This document shows positions 27,126 through 38,700 of a DNA stretch of 64,000 nt, one piece after another. The notes beneath the pieces were generated by a model. It was given only the letters and a program-made list of their open reading frames with translations. It made no database searches and was not told the origin of the DNA. Source of the DNA: Lates calcarifer. Lineage: Eukaryota > Chordata > Actinopteri > Centropomidae. The translations under genes and the position numbers were made by a program. The stretch lies in NCBI RefSeq assembly GCF_001640805.2, contig NC_066852.1:11603194-11667193 (forward strand), in the 5' to 3' direction. Each line of letters begins with the position of its first letter. Positions within the stretch are counted from its first letter, which is position 1.

Positions 27126-27234
27126 TTTAGAATTCTTTTTCTGATTAAGTAATTAGCATTGATCAGTGACTTCTCTTGGCAAAATAGATCAGAGTAATGA
27201 GCTATGGATATGGGCAAAGGATAATGTTAAATAC

Positions 27235-27913
27235 CTTGCAAGTTTTCAAGACACCTGATGAATCCTCCTTTAAGTACAATGGAAGGCCAGCCAGGGCTGC
27301 TGTTCTTGTTGCACTGATGTTGTTCTTGTCCTGATGCACAAAGATAGCGAATACATAGAAAGATGTTAGGCCTAAATATTCAAATTCAGTCAGTGATGTA
27401 GTGCATTAAAATATGAATACTTGTTCCTCATATGCCATCAGAAGTTCTTCCATCTTCTCACCAAAACTTCCAGTCTTTTTGTAGAGCTTTAGCAGCTGTG
27501 GAAAAGAAAGAAAATGGAAAATTCTGATTGTTTATCCTATGGAATTCACAGTAGAGCTGCAGGGAAAACATAAACACAGGTTGAAATGAAAGAGCACAGG
27601 CCATCTCTTTTATTTTGGCAATGGGAAGAGCTGAACTCACAATTTCTTCACGCCTGAGAGCAAAGGTGTGCTGCATAAGTTGGTGAATCAGAATCATGTC
27701 TCTCTCAGTCAGTGTCCTCTTGAACTGCTCTACCATCTCAAGCCTTTGTCTCTCCAGTGTGTCCTTAGTCTCTCCATCGGGATAACTGGGAAGAGAGTTG
27801 ATTTCCCCTCTTCTGGGTCTTTTGACATCGAACCTGGATGCTGCACCCTCTGGATAGGTCCTGCTGCGCTGATTTTCTCCTTTTAGCTGTTGACAATGGT
27901 CCTTCAGAAACAA
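27235..27913 (-). pseudogene. Degenerate SAMD3-like family gene fragment
   Basis: On the minus strand, conserved-looking blocks run in order. 27913-27496 is an open block with KRPRRGEINSLPSYPDGE, then HTFALRREEIV, then YCEFHRINNQN. 27495-27421 gives LLKLYKKTGSFGEKMEELL. 27330-27235 follows a CAG acceptor and gives ATRTAALAGLPLYLKEDSSG. This order resembles the C-terminal part of SAMD3-like proteins that are multicopy in teleosts, judged from memory. The reading frame is damaged. A WPVLF motif sits out of frame between two compensating shifts near 27600, and about eight residues plus the frame are lost at 27496. A donor (AAG/GTATTT) ends the last block. Function unknown; no N-terminal domain was found. 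Family assignment is tentative, although the presence of a decayed protein-coding gene is well supported. Confidence 0.5.
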
Positions 27914-28478
27914 CAGATTTTAGCAAAACATTACTCCCAGGAATTGCCTATTGACTATCTCACTCACAAGTGTGTCAGTGAAGGATGGACGAAGAATGGA
28001 CATGGCACCATTTCATGATCAAAGTAGGACTCTCTCTCCCTACCTTTTCGCAGTATGTACTCTTGACAAATGTATCTCTAGGGAATTAAACGTGCTAAAT
28101 GTATACATGCAGTTTTCATACAGGAAAGGTAAATGTGAAACTGTGGAATACTGGCCATGGTGGTGAGTCTGTAATGTCTCAATAACTGTACTTTTAAGAC
28201 ACTAGAAACGCCACACAACTTACATTTGCACATTATTCCTCTCTCTCAAAACGACTAACAATTAACACGGTAACACAACTTGCAAAAATTGTTGCTATCT
28301 TTCGTATCGTTTTTGGTTTCCGTCTCTGGCTTTTCTATTTCCCTCGACCAAGTGAAGAAAGACTGTTTCCTAACCCTGAAGTTTTGAAAACGTGTCTGAA
28401 AGCGCCAAATCAAGCAGCCTAAAGGTAGCTAGCATCTACTTAATTAGCGCTAAAACAGTCAAAGCTAACACACACTCA

Positions 28479-28880
28479 CCAAGTCAAACCGCGACCGTAA
28501 TGAATAAAGTAGTTACATTAGCTAACAGACTGAAAAAGGTCCCTTAGGTTCTCATTTCTTTCTTAATTGAGAGGCATGACCAATTAAGCTAACGCTAACA
28601 TTAGCGAACGATCTTTTGAAAACAAGTGAACGCCAACTGTATCTGACGAATGAGTTAAACGTGACTATCATAGCACAAAAACAATTTTCAGTAAAATATG
28701 ATTTCGACGTGGTTACCTGGCGTGGAAGATGATGCCGTATCGTCGTTGTTGGGTTCTGAGTCGGTGAACAAATTATATCAGCGGCAAAACAGGCTGCGTA
28801 GTTTGGTCGTCGTCCATCACTTGATGTTTAACCAGTCGCTCTCCCTCTCTGCGCGTCGTGTGCAAAGTCAAGTGAGTGAG
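28479..28880 (-). promoter_or_regulatory. Possible 5' end of the minus-strand SAMD3-like locus
   Basis: On the minus strand two good donors occur, CCAG/GTAACC at about 28717 and TTG/GTGAGTG at about 28479, in sequence richer in CpG than its surroundings (e.g. gcgcgtcgtgtg near 28850). A short ATG frame (MDDDQTTQPVLPLI, then stop) precedes the first donor. This could be the old promoter and 5' UTR of the decayed gene, or an unrelated transcript start. No exon can be confirmed. Confidence 0.3.
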
Positions 28881-28899
28881 TGAGTGAGTGAGTGAGTAA
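28871..28899. repeat. (AGTG)7 tetranucleotide microsatellite
   Basis: Seven near-perfect AGTG units ending in AGTAAG. Confidence 0.9.
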
Positions 28900-29159
28900 G
28901 CTGACTGGCAAATTCAGGGCTCACAGTGCTGCAGCTCAGTCTCAATTCTGGTTTACAAAACATTAGAAAACGGTTTTTAAAATTTCACCATAGTGTCTAG
29001 GGTGACCATCCCCCTCAAACCAGAGCAAAACTAAAGATGTTCAATTTAGTGTAATGAAAAATAAGGAAGCAGTAAAATAAATAATTCTACAGTTTGTGAG
29101 GCTTAATTAAATAACTGACTAAAAACAACGTGTCAACCTGCTTGTCCTCTGTTTTTCTG

Positions 29160-29600
29160 TTAGAGAAAGAAAAGAGGAGAAAGAGGAGAGGAGGTGAAGG
29201 GCAACATAATGAGTGAACTGTGTCAATCAAAAAGATATTACCTGTTTACTGTTTAACCTGATTTCTAAATGTTTAACCACAAACTGCTTTACTGTGTTTT
29301 TCTGTAAGAGAAGGAGAAAAGAGGAGAGAGGAGGTGGGAGGGCAATATGGCATGTGAACTCTCTCATGTAAAAGGTAAATTTCCATTTATCTAATGTTAT
29401 AACCTGATTTTATGAAGTCGATTTAGTATATTATTTGAATATTTTAACTCTTACTCCCCTTTGTCTGTCATTTATTGTTGCAGAGAGGAGAAACAATCAG
29501 AGAAGAAAAGAGTCATGAAAAGATGAGGAAAAAGGATGAGGAGAGGAGAGGAGAAGAGAGGAGAGGAGGTGGGAGGGCAATATGATGTCTAAACCTTCTC
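29160..29600. repeat. Three imperfect purine-rich repeat units
   Basis: Units near 29162, 29305 and 29540 each contain a GA-rich run followed by 'gaggaggtg(g/a)gagggcaa' and 'atgtaaa'-like words. The first two are also preceded by 'tgtttttctgt'. The spacing is about 140 and 235 bases, so they are an imperfect tandem duplication with later insertions. No coding sense was seen. Confidence 0.65.
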
Positions 29601-29970
29601 ATGTAAACTGTAAATATTTCATTTCATTCTCTGTGCACAGAGATGAATTCAGTAAGCATGAAACTCAAGTCTGAGCAGCATCTCAAGGCAGCTTTACCTT
29701 ATCAAAGCATACATGTAATTACTTGAGAGTGGTCTGAAACATTTTTCACCTCCTGTGTTTTTGCTTTGCAGCCAAGAAAACCCTGAACTGCCTCTTCATA
29801 AACTACAAGTGAACCATGTTTCTACAAAGATTTTTAGCACGATCAAACAGTGCAAAACAAGTGTTTGAAATACAGTGATGAAAGAAAGAAACATCTCAGT
29901 TTGGTCTCTGTGGTTCTTGCATTGTTTTTTTGTTTTTTGTTTTTCCCACCTACACCACATCCAACCAGGT

Positions 29971-30122
29971 CCTGAACAACAAGCACTTCACTTAGACAAA
30001 GTCAAACCTGGACTAGATTATCCACATGAAACTGGTTTCACAGTTTCAGATTTGTGAAACTTTTGTTTTATTTGTGAAAACGCAGACATTTAAATTCTAT
30101 AGACACCAGGGGGCACTTTTGT
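29971..30122 (+). repeat. 155-bp repeat, copy B
   Basis: Direct-orientation partner of 26446-26602, with the same start (cctgaacaa) and end (gacaccagggggcactttt). Sequence outside these limits does not match, so the repeat boundaries are sharp. Confidence 0.75.
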
Positions 30123-30724
30123 AACCGGTAGTTTCCTGCTTTGTGTAAAGCTATTATTCAAAGCAATGTATATTTATGTGTCATGTATCTGGTTGGGATC
30201 TCAAGTAATTGTGAATTCAAGATTTACAGAGATGGGTCCTAATCACATCTGTGATAATTGACAAAATAAAAATAAGCTTTGGGACATCACTGTAATGGTC
30301 AAGCAGATGTGAGACAATGTTTTTTGTTTTGTTTTTTTACTTTGACATACTGCAGACCCAGAATAGAAATAAATATAAGGTATTACTGTCAAATCATGAG
30401 TTCATTCAGGGTATCTTGTTGTCTCCAGAGACATTAGTAATTAGTCTATGATTAAAACCTTTAAAAAACCATAAAAAATAACAATGATGATACTTTTTAT
30501 GTCATAATATATTATGATAAAACTGTGTAACTCCTTTACACAGTGATGATAATTGGCTGTAGGCAACTTAATGCCACTAATGCCATCACAAAATATTATT
30601 ACGTACATTAAAACATAAGACATAAGATAAGATGCCTATAGCACCCGAATACAACGCAGACATTGTGCTGTCTGTTGACTTTGGGTTTTATTAAAGTATG
30701 CCTTATTTTTGTGACATGATTCTG

Positions 30725-30906
30725 TGGCTACAGGGTGGCACCAGTCAGTAGAGAATTGGCTTTATCGCCCTGAGCAATCAACCACAAACTGAACACAAAT
30801 GACTGTAGTGTGTTATGTGTGTGGGTGCGTGCTCTGGTGTCTCCCTGCCTGTACAGCCGTGAAAATGAATTTCCCCCATGGGGACAATAAAGTAACTAAC
30901 TAACAC
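30725..30906 (+). mobile_element. SINE/LINE-tail retroelement relic
   Basis: The 3' end 'gaatttcccccatggggaca' followed by 'ataaagtaac' and (TAAC)n is the characteristic 3' tail of fish L2-like LINEs and the SINEs that use them, as I remember them. The upstream part ('ggctacagggtggcaccagt', 'gtagagaattggcttt') looks like a decayed tRNA-type head. No coding sequence is present. Confidence 0.6.
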
Positions 30907-31204
30907 GTATGTTTGTAAATCCAAACGGCTACATACTTCTGGAAACAACAAACCAAACCATAACAGTTCAGGTGCTGAGTGGCAGCTTGCGTGGGCAGGC
31001 ATACAGGTTATGCAAGAAGTGAGTGAATAGGCTGAACGCCGCCCATCAGGTGTGCAGGGAGGGCGAGACACATTTTTACGACCGAAGTGTAGACTCACAA
31101 AAAGTCTCGTTTTTTCCTCCGACAATCAGCGATGACGTTTACGTTCATGACTCCCGACAAAAAACTTACATGAAGAGACCTTTACAGAGGAATTAGGAGT
31201 ATAA

Positions 31205-34200
31205 ATGTTTTATCCTATGTATCGGATATGGCATCTGCTTCTCCTGGGAGGATTCGTGTTGACAGGTGAGTTTGAGCTACTTCCTGGATATCGTTTACTT
31301 CATTAGTATGTGTTTTTTAACGCAGAAACAATGTAACATTAGGTTTAATACTGTTCAATCGTGATTTTTAGGACAGGTAGATTATGAGCCACCGCTCACT
31401 GCACGATATCATGAAGCACAAAGTCAGGAGCTTGTTTAGTTGTAGGCCTAGATCGACCTTTACACGAAGCCTACTCAACAGTGAATTGTATAACCTACTG
31501 ATAAAAGTAACCCGTAGTATTACTGTGATATGTAATGTGCACTCATGTGAACATGCAAGTCTTATATGTAATGGTGTAACAATTATTGGATTGGTATATA
31601 TTATACATACGTAGTCTACCTTGTGTTACAATTATATGTATTTTATGTGGAATATATAGTGCAAAATTTGACTGTTAAAGTGAAGGTAGAAGAATCCAAT
31701 TTTTTTCATAAACCAAAGAGGACATGGTGAACTACAAAATGCAATGTCTCAGTTAAATGCAACATCTAACTGTGTCTCAATTGTGGGTAGAAAGTTTCAA
31801 TGTGTAAGTGTAAGTCAAGGAAACTTGCAAAATTGCACTTTTTGCAGCTGTCACTAAATTACAGCAACACAAATGATCTACAGATGGAATGCTAATAAGC
31901 AGCATGTGTCAGCTTGACTAGACGTGTGATGATGGTTATTTGTAGGTTTGGAGTAACTTAAGGCAGCAGCTTGAATTCCTGTGGAACGAATATCCAAACA
32001 CAACAAAATGTGTGTAATGAATGTAACAAGGAGTCAAAAATCATGAAGGATACATTTCTGGCAAAACCCCTGTAGACTAGCTTGGGAAAGGGAAGGTGCA
32101 CTATCCCCATTACTGGCTTAAGTGGATATTTGCTTTAAAACACAGCAAGACCTCTGACAGTCTGAACACTGTGAGCTTCACCAAAGTGGTATTTACTGCA
32201 GGGCAATTGTTTATATCATATTGTCTGCCCAGGTGAGGAATTATAGTGCATCCTCCCTGTCAGCGCTATTTATAAAATGTGATTTAATATTGCCTTAGAT
32301 GTGTCAATGTGGAAATATAAATAGACATAAAAGGATAAATAAATGTGGAAAAATAACAGATGTAGCTGCTTGCTAAAGGTCAAAAAGCATCCTCCCCTAA
32401 AATAATCACAAATACGCCACCCCTGTAATTTAGCTGTGTGGTTTGCAAACAAGTGTTGCATATTCCTGGTACTGCCAGCTCTCCTCCTCAGATGAATTTG
32501 TAATCTACAGGCATACATGCTATGTCACGCCTCTGTTCAGGATTACAGAACATTCTTGGCTTCTTCCTCTTGATGGTTTATTAGAAGGAATGTTTTAATC
32601 CACAGGAAGAGTCTGGAGGTCTGCTCATCACTGTGGCAGACAGTGTGATCCAGATTTAGTTAAACTGTCTAACTTTACCCACACCCTCTAGGGGACATGG
32701 TCAGTTGCCAAATTGGCAGTCTAGTATACTTAACCATAGTTTCAAGTAAAACATGATGGAAAATGATTTACATTTTGGCCCACTTGAAGTCACAAAAAAT
32801 CAAACCTGCTTTGTTTAGTTGATATACTTAATATTCCCTGTGTTTTTTACAGCACCTGTAAAGACAGTGTCTGTCTGATCTTCTGGTCTTAGAAGGCGTT
32901 GCAGCTGTTAAAATGTTTGCATTATTTGCTGTCTTGTTTGCTGTACAGAAGTACTCAAGTGAACTATATAACGATATAAGATAAGTAGAAAATCAGGTTG
33001 TACAGTCTCAAGCAGTGGCTGTGGGATAGATAGTGGGCAGTTGTTGGGAATAGAAACTGGCACAATGAATAGCTGCAAACACCAGAGAGCTATATGTTTC
33101 ACTCCATGTTGCTCTTGGCTGTTAACATTGTGTCTGTTTAATAAGGAGTGATGAACAACAGTTGGTGTAAAAACTCTGCTGTTGTTTGGATGGTCTATTG
33201 AATTGTTCAGCGGAAGTTTGTGTATAAGGTTACATATTGATGAATGTTCTTTCTCAATTGGTTGTTTTAATTACAGGGATACAACATGTCAGTGGAATAG
33301 ATATTTCCACTCCAGAAGAGGTGGAAGCGGTCAATGGGACAAATGTGAGACTGAAGTGCACTTTCAAGTCCACTGACACAGTGTCGCTCCAGACTGTTGT
33401 AGTGTCCTGGAAGTTCCGCCCCATTAATTCAGGATCAGAGGAGTCGGTGTGTAGAAATCATACTTTTTGTACTTTGAACGTGGGTTTAATTTTGCTTTAA
33501 TGTCATCATTAATGAAATGTGGTCCTGATTTTTAAAGGACCTTAAAAGTGCAGATCTTTCAGATTTTCAGCTAAATAACACCATATTTGGTCCATTTTCT
33601 CATCCCCATTCTTGACATACACACTCCCAAAGCTTACATCATGTCATTTCCACTGAAAGCTTCCAGCATACATGGCAAAAAGACACCTCAGTGCCCGCAG
33701 ATATGAATGGCATGAAATATTATGTTAATCTGGCTCTTTGTGTCTTTTAAACACATTTACTCCACCTAATGGCAGAAATTGTGACAATCCAGAGAGTAAT
33801 TTATGAATGGGTGAGTTGCTCAGGAAACATTCTTCATAGTTTGAAGGATAATTATTGAAGGTTAGGCTATGGCAAAATATGTTTCTGTATATCAAGGTGT
33901 CATGTGACCTGTAGTTCTTACTGTGGCCACTGCCCAGGCCAGCGTTGTCCCTGAGTTGTCGTTAAGCTAAGCTTTGGTAGATACGGGGCTATGTTAGCCA
34001 GCTAACAGCCACAACAGCTGAATTTTTGTGTAAGTAAAACTTTCTTATGCTTGCTAATTTGTTCTACACTCTACACTCTTTGCAATTTTTATAGATTCTG
34101 TGTGTGTGTGTGTGTGTGTGTGTCAGGTGTTTCACTATCAGGAGGCAGCGTACCCTCCTCTCTTTGGGCGGTTTAAAGGCCATGTAACGTGGTCAGGAGA

Positions 34201-34775
34201 TATTATGAGAGGGGATGCCTCCATCACACTGCACGAGGTGCCTCCAACCTTTAATGGTACCTACACCTGCCAGGTGAGCAACCGCCCAGATGTGCACGGC
34301 AGGAATGGCGAGATCGTCCTCAAAGTTGTTGACAAGGGTAAGACTTTCAATCATGATATCAATGTATTAGATATATTTAGAGAGTAGTACTTAAATGGTT
34401 CTGGTAGAAATATTATGTGGTATTACTCAGGCCTCTCTACAGGCAGGTCAGACGTCATCCCTGGAGCAGGATGCGGCTTGATAACTTGCTCAACAGCACT
34501 TTAGCAAGTGCTTGAGGCATTAAGTAGAAGAACAGTGTGTTTAACCACTAGGACTCTCTGTCTGTCTCTTGGTATCTGTTTTTTCTTTCTTGTTATCCCT
34601 AGCGTCTTTCTCTGAGATCAGCATCCTGGCGATTGCAGTTGGAGGTGCCTGTGGTGTAATCCTGGTCCTCCTCGGTATCTTTGTGGCCGTGAGGTTCTGG
34701 AGGAGAAGGCACATGGGGAATGACATCGAGATGCACTCAGCAGAGCGCGAGTGGAAGGACCCGACCGTGTGGTGA
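31205..34775 (+). CDS. mpzl2: Myelin protein zero-like 2 (EVA1-type adhesion protein)
   Basis: Type I membrane protein with one Ig V domain, a homophilic adhesion molecule of epithelia and thymus. Exons are 31205-31265 (signal peptide MFYPMYRIWHLLLLGGFV), 33277-33446, 34127-34337 and 34603-34775, joining to 204 residues (human MPZL2 has 215). The Ig cysteines are Cys48 (LKCTF) and Cys125 (GTYTCQV); the Trp of the core is in VSWKFRP. NGT sequons lie at residues 40 and 120. SFSEISILAIAVGGACG at the domain/membrane junction closely follows human FSEIHFLALAIGSACA, which supports MPZL2 over MPZ or MPZL3. One membrane span covers about 154-177, then a basic RFWRRRH stop-transfer and a short tail ending DPTVW. 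The exon 3 acceptor is preceded by a (TG)12 tract instead of pyrimidines. A dead relative lies about 7 kb upstream; scn4b follows on the same strand. Confidence 0.9.
31266..33276 (+). other. mpzl2: mpzl2 intron 1
   Basis: A 2.0-kb intron between the signal-peptide exon (GTGAGT donor) and the first Ig exon (TTACAG acceptor). No nested exon or named repeat is supported. Confidence 0.7.
34099..34122 (+). repeat. (TG)12 at an mpzl2 splice acceptor
   Basis: Twelve TG units end only four bases before the TCAG acceptor of mpzl2 exon 3 (exon begins 34127), taking the place of the usual polypyrimidine tract. UG-repeat RNA is a known binding target for TDP-43 and CELF proteins; regulation here is inference. 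Confidence 0.9.
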
Positions 34776-35858
34776 GGGCCAGAGAGCCAGAGACCCTCTG
34801 CTCCTCTTCCTGTTGGGACTGGTGTCGCATCTGGCTGTTTTGGGTCCACTCTGCTGGAAGAGACAAATGAAAGCTGAGGGTGGGAAGGCATCTTTTTCTT
34901 CCATGTTTGCTCCTCCAGTATGAACCTCTCAGATATTCTTATTGTACTTCAGTATTAGCAATCTGATGTACCACCCATCAAAATTTGTTGTAATGCCAAA
35001 TCTTTACATACTTTTATATGTTTTTACCTAAAATTCCCAGTGATTGTACATACTAACTTAATTTTCTCAGACTTTTAAACAGTAGACTAGGAGATGTAAA
35101 TATGGATGGATTTTTCTAACTAAGTGTGGTTAACATCAATTCACAGCAGCAGTGCTGACTGAACTAATTAGACTGTATTTTCTGTATTGATTTGCTTTTT
35201 TAACATATAGCCACCATCAGTTAAATGTGTTTTTATATATATATTTTTTAATCATTATGTATTTTATTGTGAGTTTTATAGAACTATGCTTTAACTGAAT
35301 CATCAATTGAAAGAATATATTTTTGATTTTATCCCTAAAGAGCACAGTAGCATAGTAGACAATATACTGCTGCGGTGAATTGAGTCCTCCCTATTGCCTG
35401 CTACTGAAGGGTTATGTTTTCAAGATATGGCAGATAAGGACAGATAAACTTTTTTTCTGGGCAAAACCTTCCCTCTTCTCTGTGAGAACTGCTGCTTCAC
35501 AGTATGTGCTACTATCTATTTGTGAATACAGGTGAAAAATTTTGCAAATCCAGAGACCTTAGACCCACAGAACCATGGTGGTTTTGGTGGAGAAATGTTC
35601 ATGAGCTGATGTTTTTGGTCATCTTTGTCCACTGGAAGAAGCAGTGCATCAATTCTTTGTGGTACTCTGGCTGGGTTTATTTCAAGCTGAGAATTTGGGG
35701 GTATTGTATTCTTTAAGTTCTCCTCTGTTATTTTGGCAGTAGTTGCTAGCTGAGGTAAACTGATGTGGGCCCTCTGTTTATTTGCCGCACCTTGTATTAT
35801 CCCAGTAATCCACCAGTTTATCCACCACCAACAGCTTGTCTTGTTTATGTCTGTGTGA

Positions 35859-36062
35859 TTGTTTTGTGGGGCTTGGGTCAGTTCACCTGAGGAGGCAGTT
35901 CATCTGAAAGTTGTGCAGAAGGCAGTAGAAGCTGATAGTTCAGATGATGAAGAGTCTGAGCCCAGTAGCGGGGATGATGAGGAGGAGGATGGCCTTGAAG
36001 AAGATGATGACGACGATGACGACGACGACAATGATGATGACGATGACGATGATGATGGTTAA
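35859..36062 (+). other. Acidic open frame with (GAT/GAC)n repeat
   Basis: A 67-codon open frame ends in a long Asp/Glu run encoded by mixed GAT, GAC, GAG and GAA codons. Before the run it reads SSPEEAVHLKVVQKAVEADS, followed by SDDEESEPSSGDDEEEDG. The Ser/Glu/Asp mix and synonymous codon variation look more like old coding sequence than a simple trinucleotide repeat, and a possible acceptor (TTGGGTCAG) precedes SSPEE. I do not recognise a protein family. It may be a retrocopy fragment, a decayed exon, or an expanded microsatellite in the mpzl2 3' UTR. Confidence 0.3.
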
Positions 36063-36119
36063 ACTGACACTCTATTGATTGGAATCGTCTTTCCCGTTAT
36101 AGCACCTGCCTGAGGTAAT

Positions 36120-36540
36120 TTATTAATTTTTTTTCAAACGAGTAAAAAGAGAACACCATCGTTTTAGCATCGCACTCCTATAACATTCACAGCCTCACGA
36201 TCAAGTTCAAATTCAATGCAGCAGGGCCATATTCTCTGTTCCGTGCTTTCTTCTTCCTTGTCAAAACCTGGTGCCTACATTACCCACAAGGCAGTTCGAA
36301 CACTTGGTTGGAGATTCAAGTGTGCTATGCTAGTAACGGCTGACGTATCTTTGAGCTGCTAACCTCAGGCAGAGATGTGGAGCAGGCTACAGAGGTCTGG
36401 CAAGCCCAAATTTTCAAACTTGTAGTCTTCAGTCCCAACCAATGCTGACTCAAGTAACATCACATGAGGATATTTTTTTGGATTTCACAAAACTGCAAAC
36501 AGACTTTGATGTGTAAAATCAGTGGAGTTCCCCTTTAATT
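36120..36540 (-). repeat. Dispersed fish repeat (MITE-like) relic
   Basis: The segment ends with 'aaactgcaaacagactttga', 'tgtgtaaaatcagtggagtt' and 'cccctttaatt'. This is the reverse complement of the start of a common percomorph repeat that opens 'aaagggaactccactgattt' as I remember it. The other terminus is not convincing, so it is probably truncated. Confidence 0.4.
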
Positions 36541-37120
36541 TCTGCCTGTATTATGAATGTGGATCGATGGATGTGAGTTGTTTGTTGTACATGGCTGCCC
36601 TAACTTTGCTTCTTTGTGCAAATTTTACTGCTTTTCCCTGCAACTGCTGCTGGAAATGTATTGCCTCAGGTCAGTGTGAAAATTCATGAATTTTCATGTT
36701 TAACAAATGGCCTATAGATTTTTTTTTGAAGTACAAAACCAGATTAATTTAGCTCGTTACATACACACACACACAGATAGTGTTAATCTATCTGCTCCAC
36801 TGCCACATCAAATATTTCTCCTGTTCACCTCCTAAAACACCAGCTGAGAGTAGACAAAGCTTCAGTAAGAAACATGTTTAACGGTGTTTACAAGGGTTTT
36901 AAATGTTGTTCAAGGAAATATGAGAGAATTGCTGTTGTCATTTAATGTTTGCTTCCTGAAATTCTAGAATGACATGTATGAGTGATAAACAAAGCAAGGT
37001 GTGTACTGCGTTGGCAACACTGCACAAGTGATTTTGTATTTTGATTGTGTACCTAGTGTAAAATAAGCATGTATCTCTGTTTAGCAACTTTAAAATAAAG
37101 GACTCTTTTTGAAATTATTA

Positions 37121-38404
37121 AGTAGCAAGATTTTAATAAAAAATAATGTTCAGATGTGGGAACAGATCAACTCTTGAGATTAACAGATTGGGTGGGGGAG
37201 TGTGAATACCAACAGCCACTCCTGTATGTGTCACACATGACAATGAGTTACTGAACAGTCACATTTCCTGCCCCTAAAAACAGCAGAGCAAACACTACAT
37301 ATAGCTCCCACTGTATTTAACACAGTTTTCAAATCTAACTGTGCAAACATTTTCTAATGGAGTTGCCTTTGTCTTGAAGTGAGCTGATTTGTATAGGAAA
37401 TAGGTTGAAATAATATCACTGGGACATTTTTTGACTTGTTTTAAAAATATTAAGGGTCAGTTAACACCCACTGAGCGATCATGAGAACACCACAGGCATT
37501 ACTGTTAAATACTTCACTCTTTGGAAATTCTGAGAGGGTCTTTCCAGTGCTGTGAGTGGAGCATAAATCAATCAAAACTACAAAAGAGGTGCAAAGGACA
37601 CATCCCCTGGTGGTGACGTGAACTTCCTTTCTCATGGTCTTTATGTAAATGTATCTTTTTCAGTTGACATTAAACACAGTCCATGCTTTCATACCCATCC
37701 TCATAAGATAAACAATACTCAAGTGTAATGTTGATGGTTATTAAGTCAGGGTGGGGAGGGGCTGGTGGAGGAAATTACAAATGTACATATAATCAAGTTT
37801 GAATATCTTTATTGCACATGTTATCATGTACTATTTCCACCATGTTTGATCACTCTGAATCTTGCCATGTAACCTTTAACTTAGAGAACTTGTTTGCTCT
37901 TTAGAAAGGCCGAGGCTAATGTTCTGCGTCAGAGGGAGGCAAGTTTGCCACAATAGAAATAGATCAGAAGCGAAGCTGCAATGATTCGGCCTTCAACTCC
38001 CAGTTCTCAGCAGATAAGACACTGAGGCAGAATTCCTGCTACAGGGAAGACGACGCTGATAAAGAAATGAACCATGATGTGCCAATGAACTGCTGAAGGT
38101 AAATCTTGTGAGGGTGATGAGAGCTGTGTAGCTATCTGTGGCAGGCATGGCCTCCACTACAATCATGACTGTTTTTCTGTGTTCAGGCCTCAGGCACTGA
38201 GTCCATGTGTATGTGATCACAGAATAATGTTGAATAGGTTATTTCTTTGTATTAGTGAGTTAAGCGCTATTAACAGATATATTTTCAAGGAACATGACAA
38301 GATAATTTTAAGACCTCTTACAGCCAATTAACTTGGTCATTTAATAAAGTCAATTAAGTAAAAAAAAAAAAAAAAAAAAAAAACTTAATCAAAGATGTTT
38401 TAGC
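37121..38404. other. Intergenic between mpzl2 and scn4b, nothing coding seen
   Basis: No exon is supported. It contains a (A)24 homopolymer at 38360-38383 that could be a retroposon tail. Minus-strand open frame 37993-38220 has no recognised motif. Confidence 0.45.
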
Positions 38405-38700
38405 TCATATTTTGGTCTCTACCGCCTCCTAATGGAAACATCTGGCTCTTTGTTCTCTAAATGCTACACTGTGTTTACCAGCTGGTCTCTAACTGTGTCT
38501 GTGTGCTATTTGGCACTGAGCTGAAAGTGTATAGTGGCTTTTTAGAGCTATTTTGTTATACTCAATCGAAGATGCTCCATAAAGCTGAGGCGGGTGTCAC
38601 TATGACTGATCCCTTTCACATTGTCTCATTATCACAATATATCTCACACATTATTGTAGAAATATTGATTATAACCACAGAAAAGTGAAAAAATTCTGTA
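38405..38700 (+). repeat. Dispersed teleost repeat relic
   Basis: The phrases 'catctggctctttgttctct', 'aaatgctacactgtgtttac', 'cagctggtctctaactgtgt', 'gtgctatttggcactgagct' and 'gtgtatagtggctttttaga' are in the order of a common fish repeat that I recognise from memory. There is no coding capacity. Confidence 0.5.

Larger units (their letters stand above)
34776..37120 (+). other. mpzl2: mpzl2 3' UTR (extent inferred)
   Basis: The first consensus poly(A) signal supported by context is AATAAA at 37094-37099. If used, it gives a 2.3-kb 3' UTR containing the acidic-codon repeat at 35880-36062 and a transposon relic at 36120-36540. An earlier end is possible. No other gene is recognisable in the interval. 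Confidence 0.4.

Noticed and set aside
28871..28899. Short direct repeats as a CRISPR-like array
   Set aside because: They are a four-base microsatellite without spacers, in a vertebrate genome.
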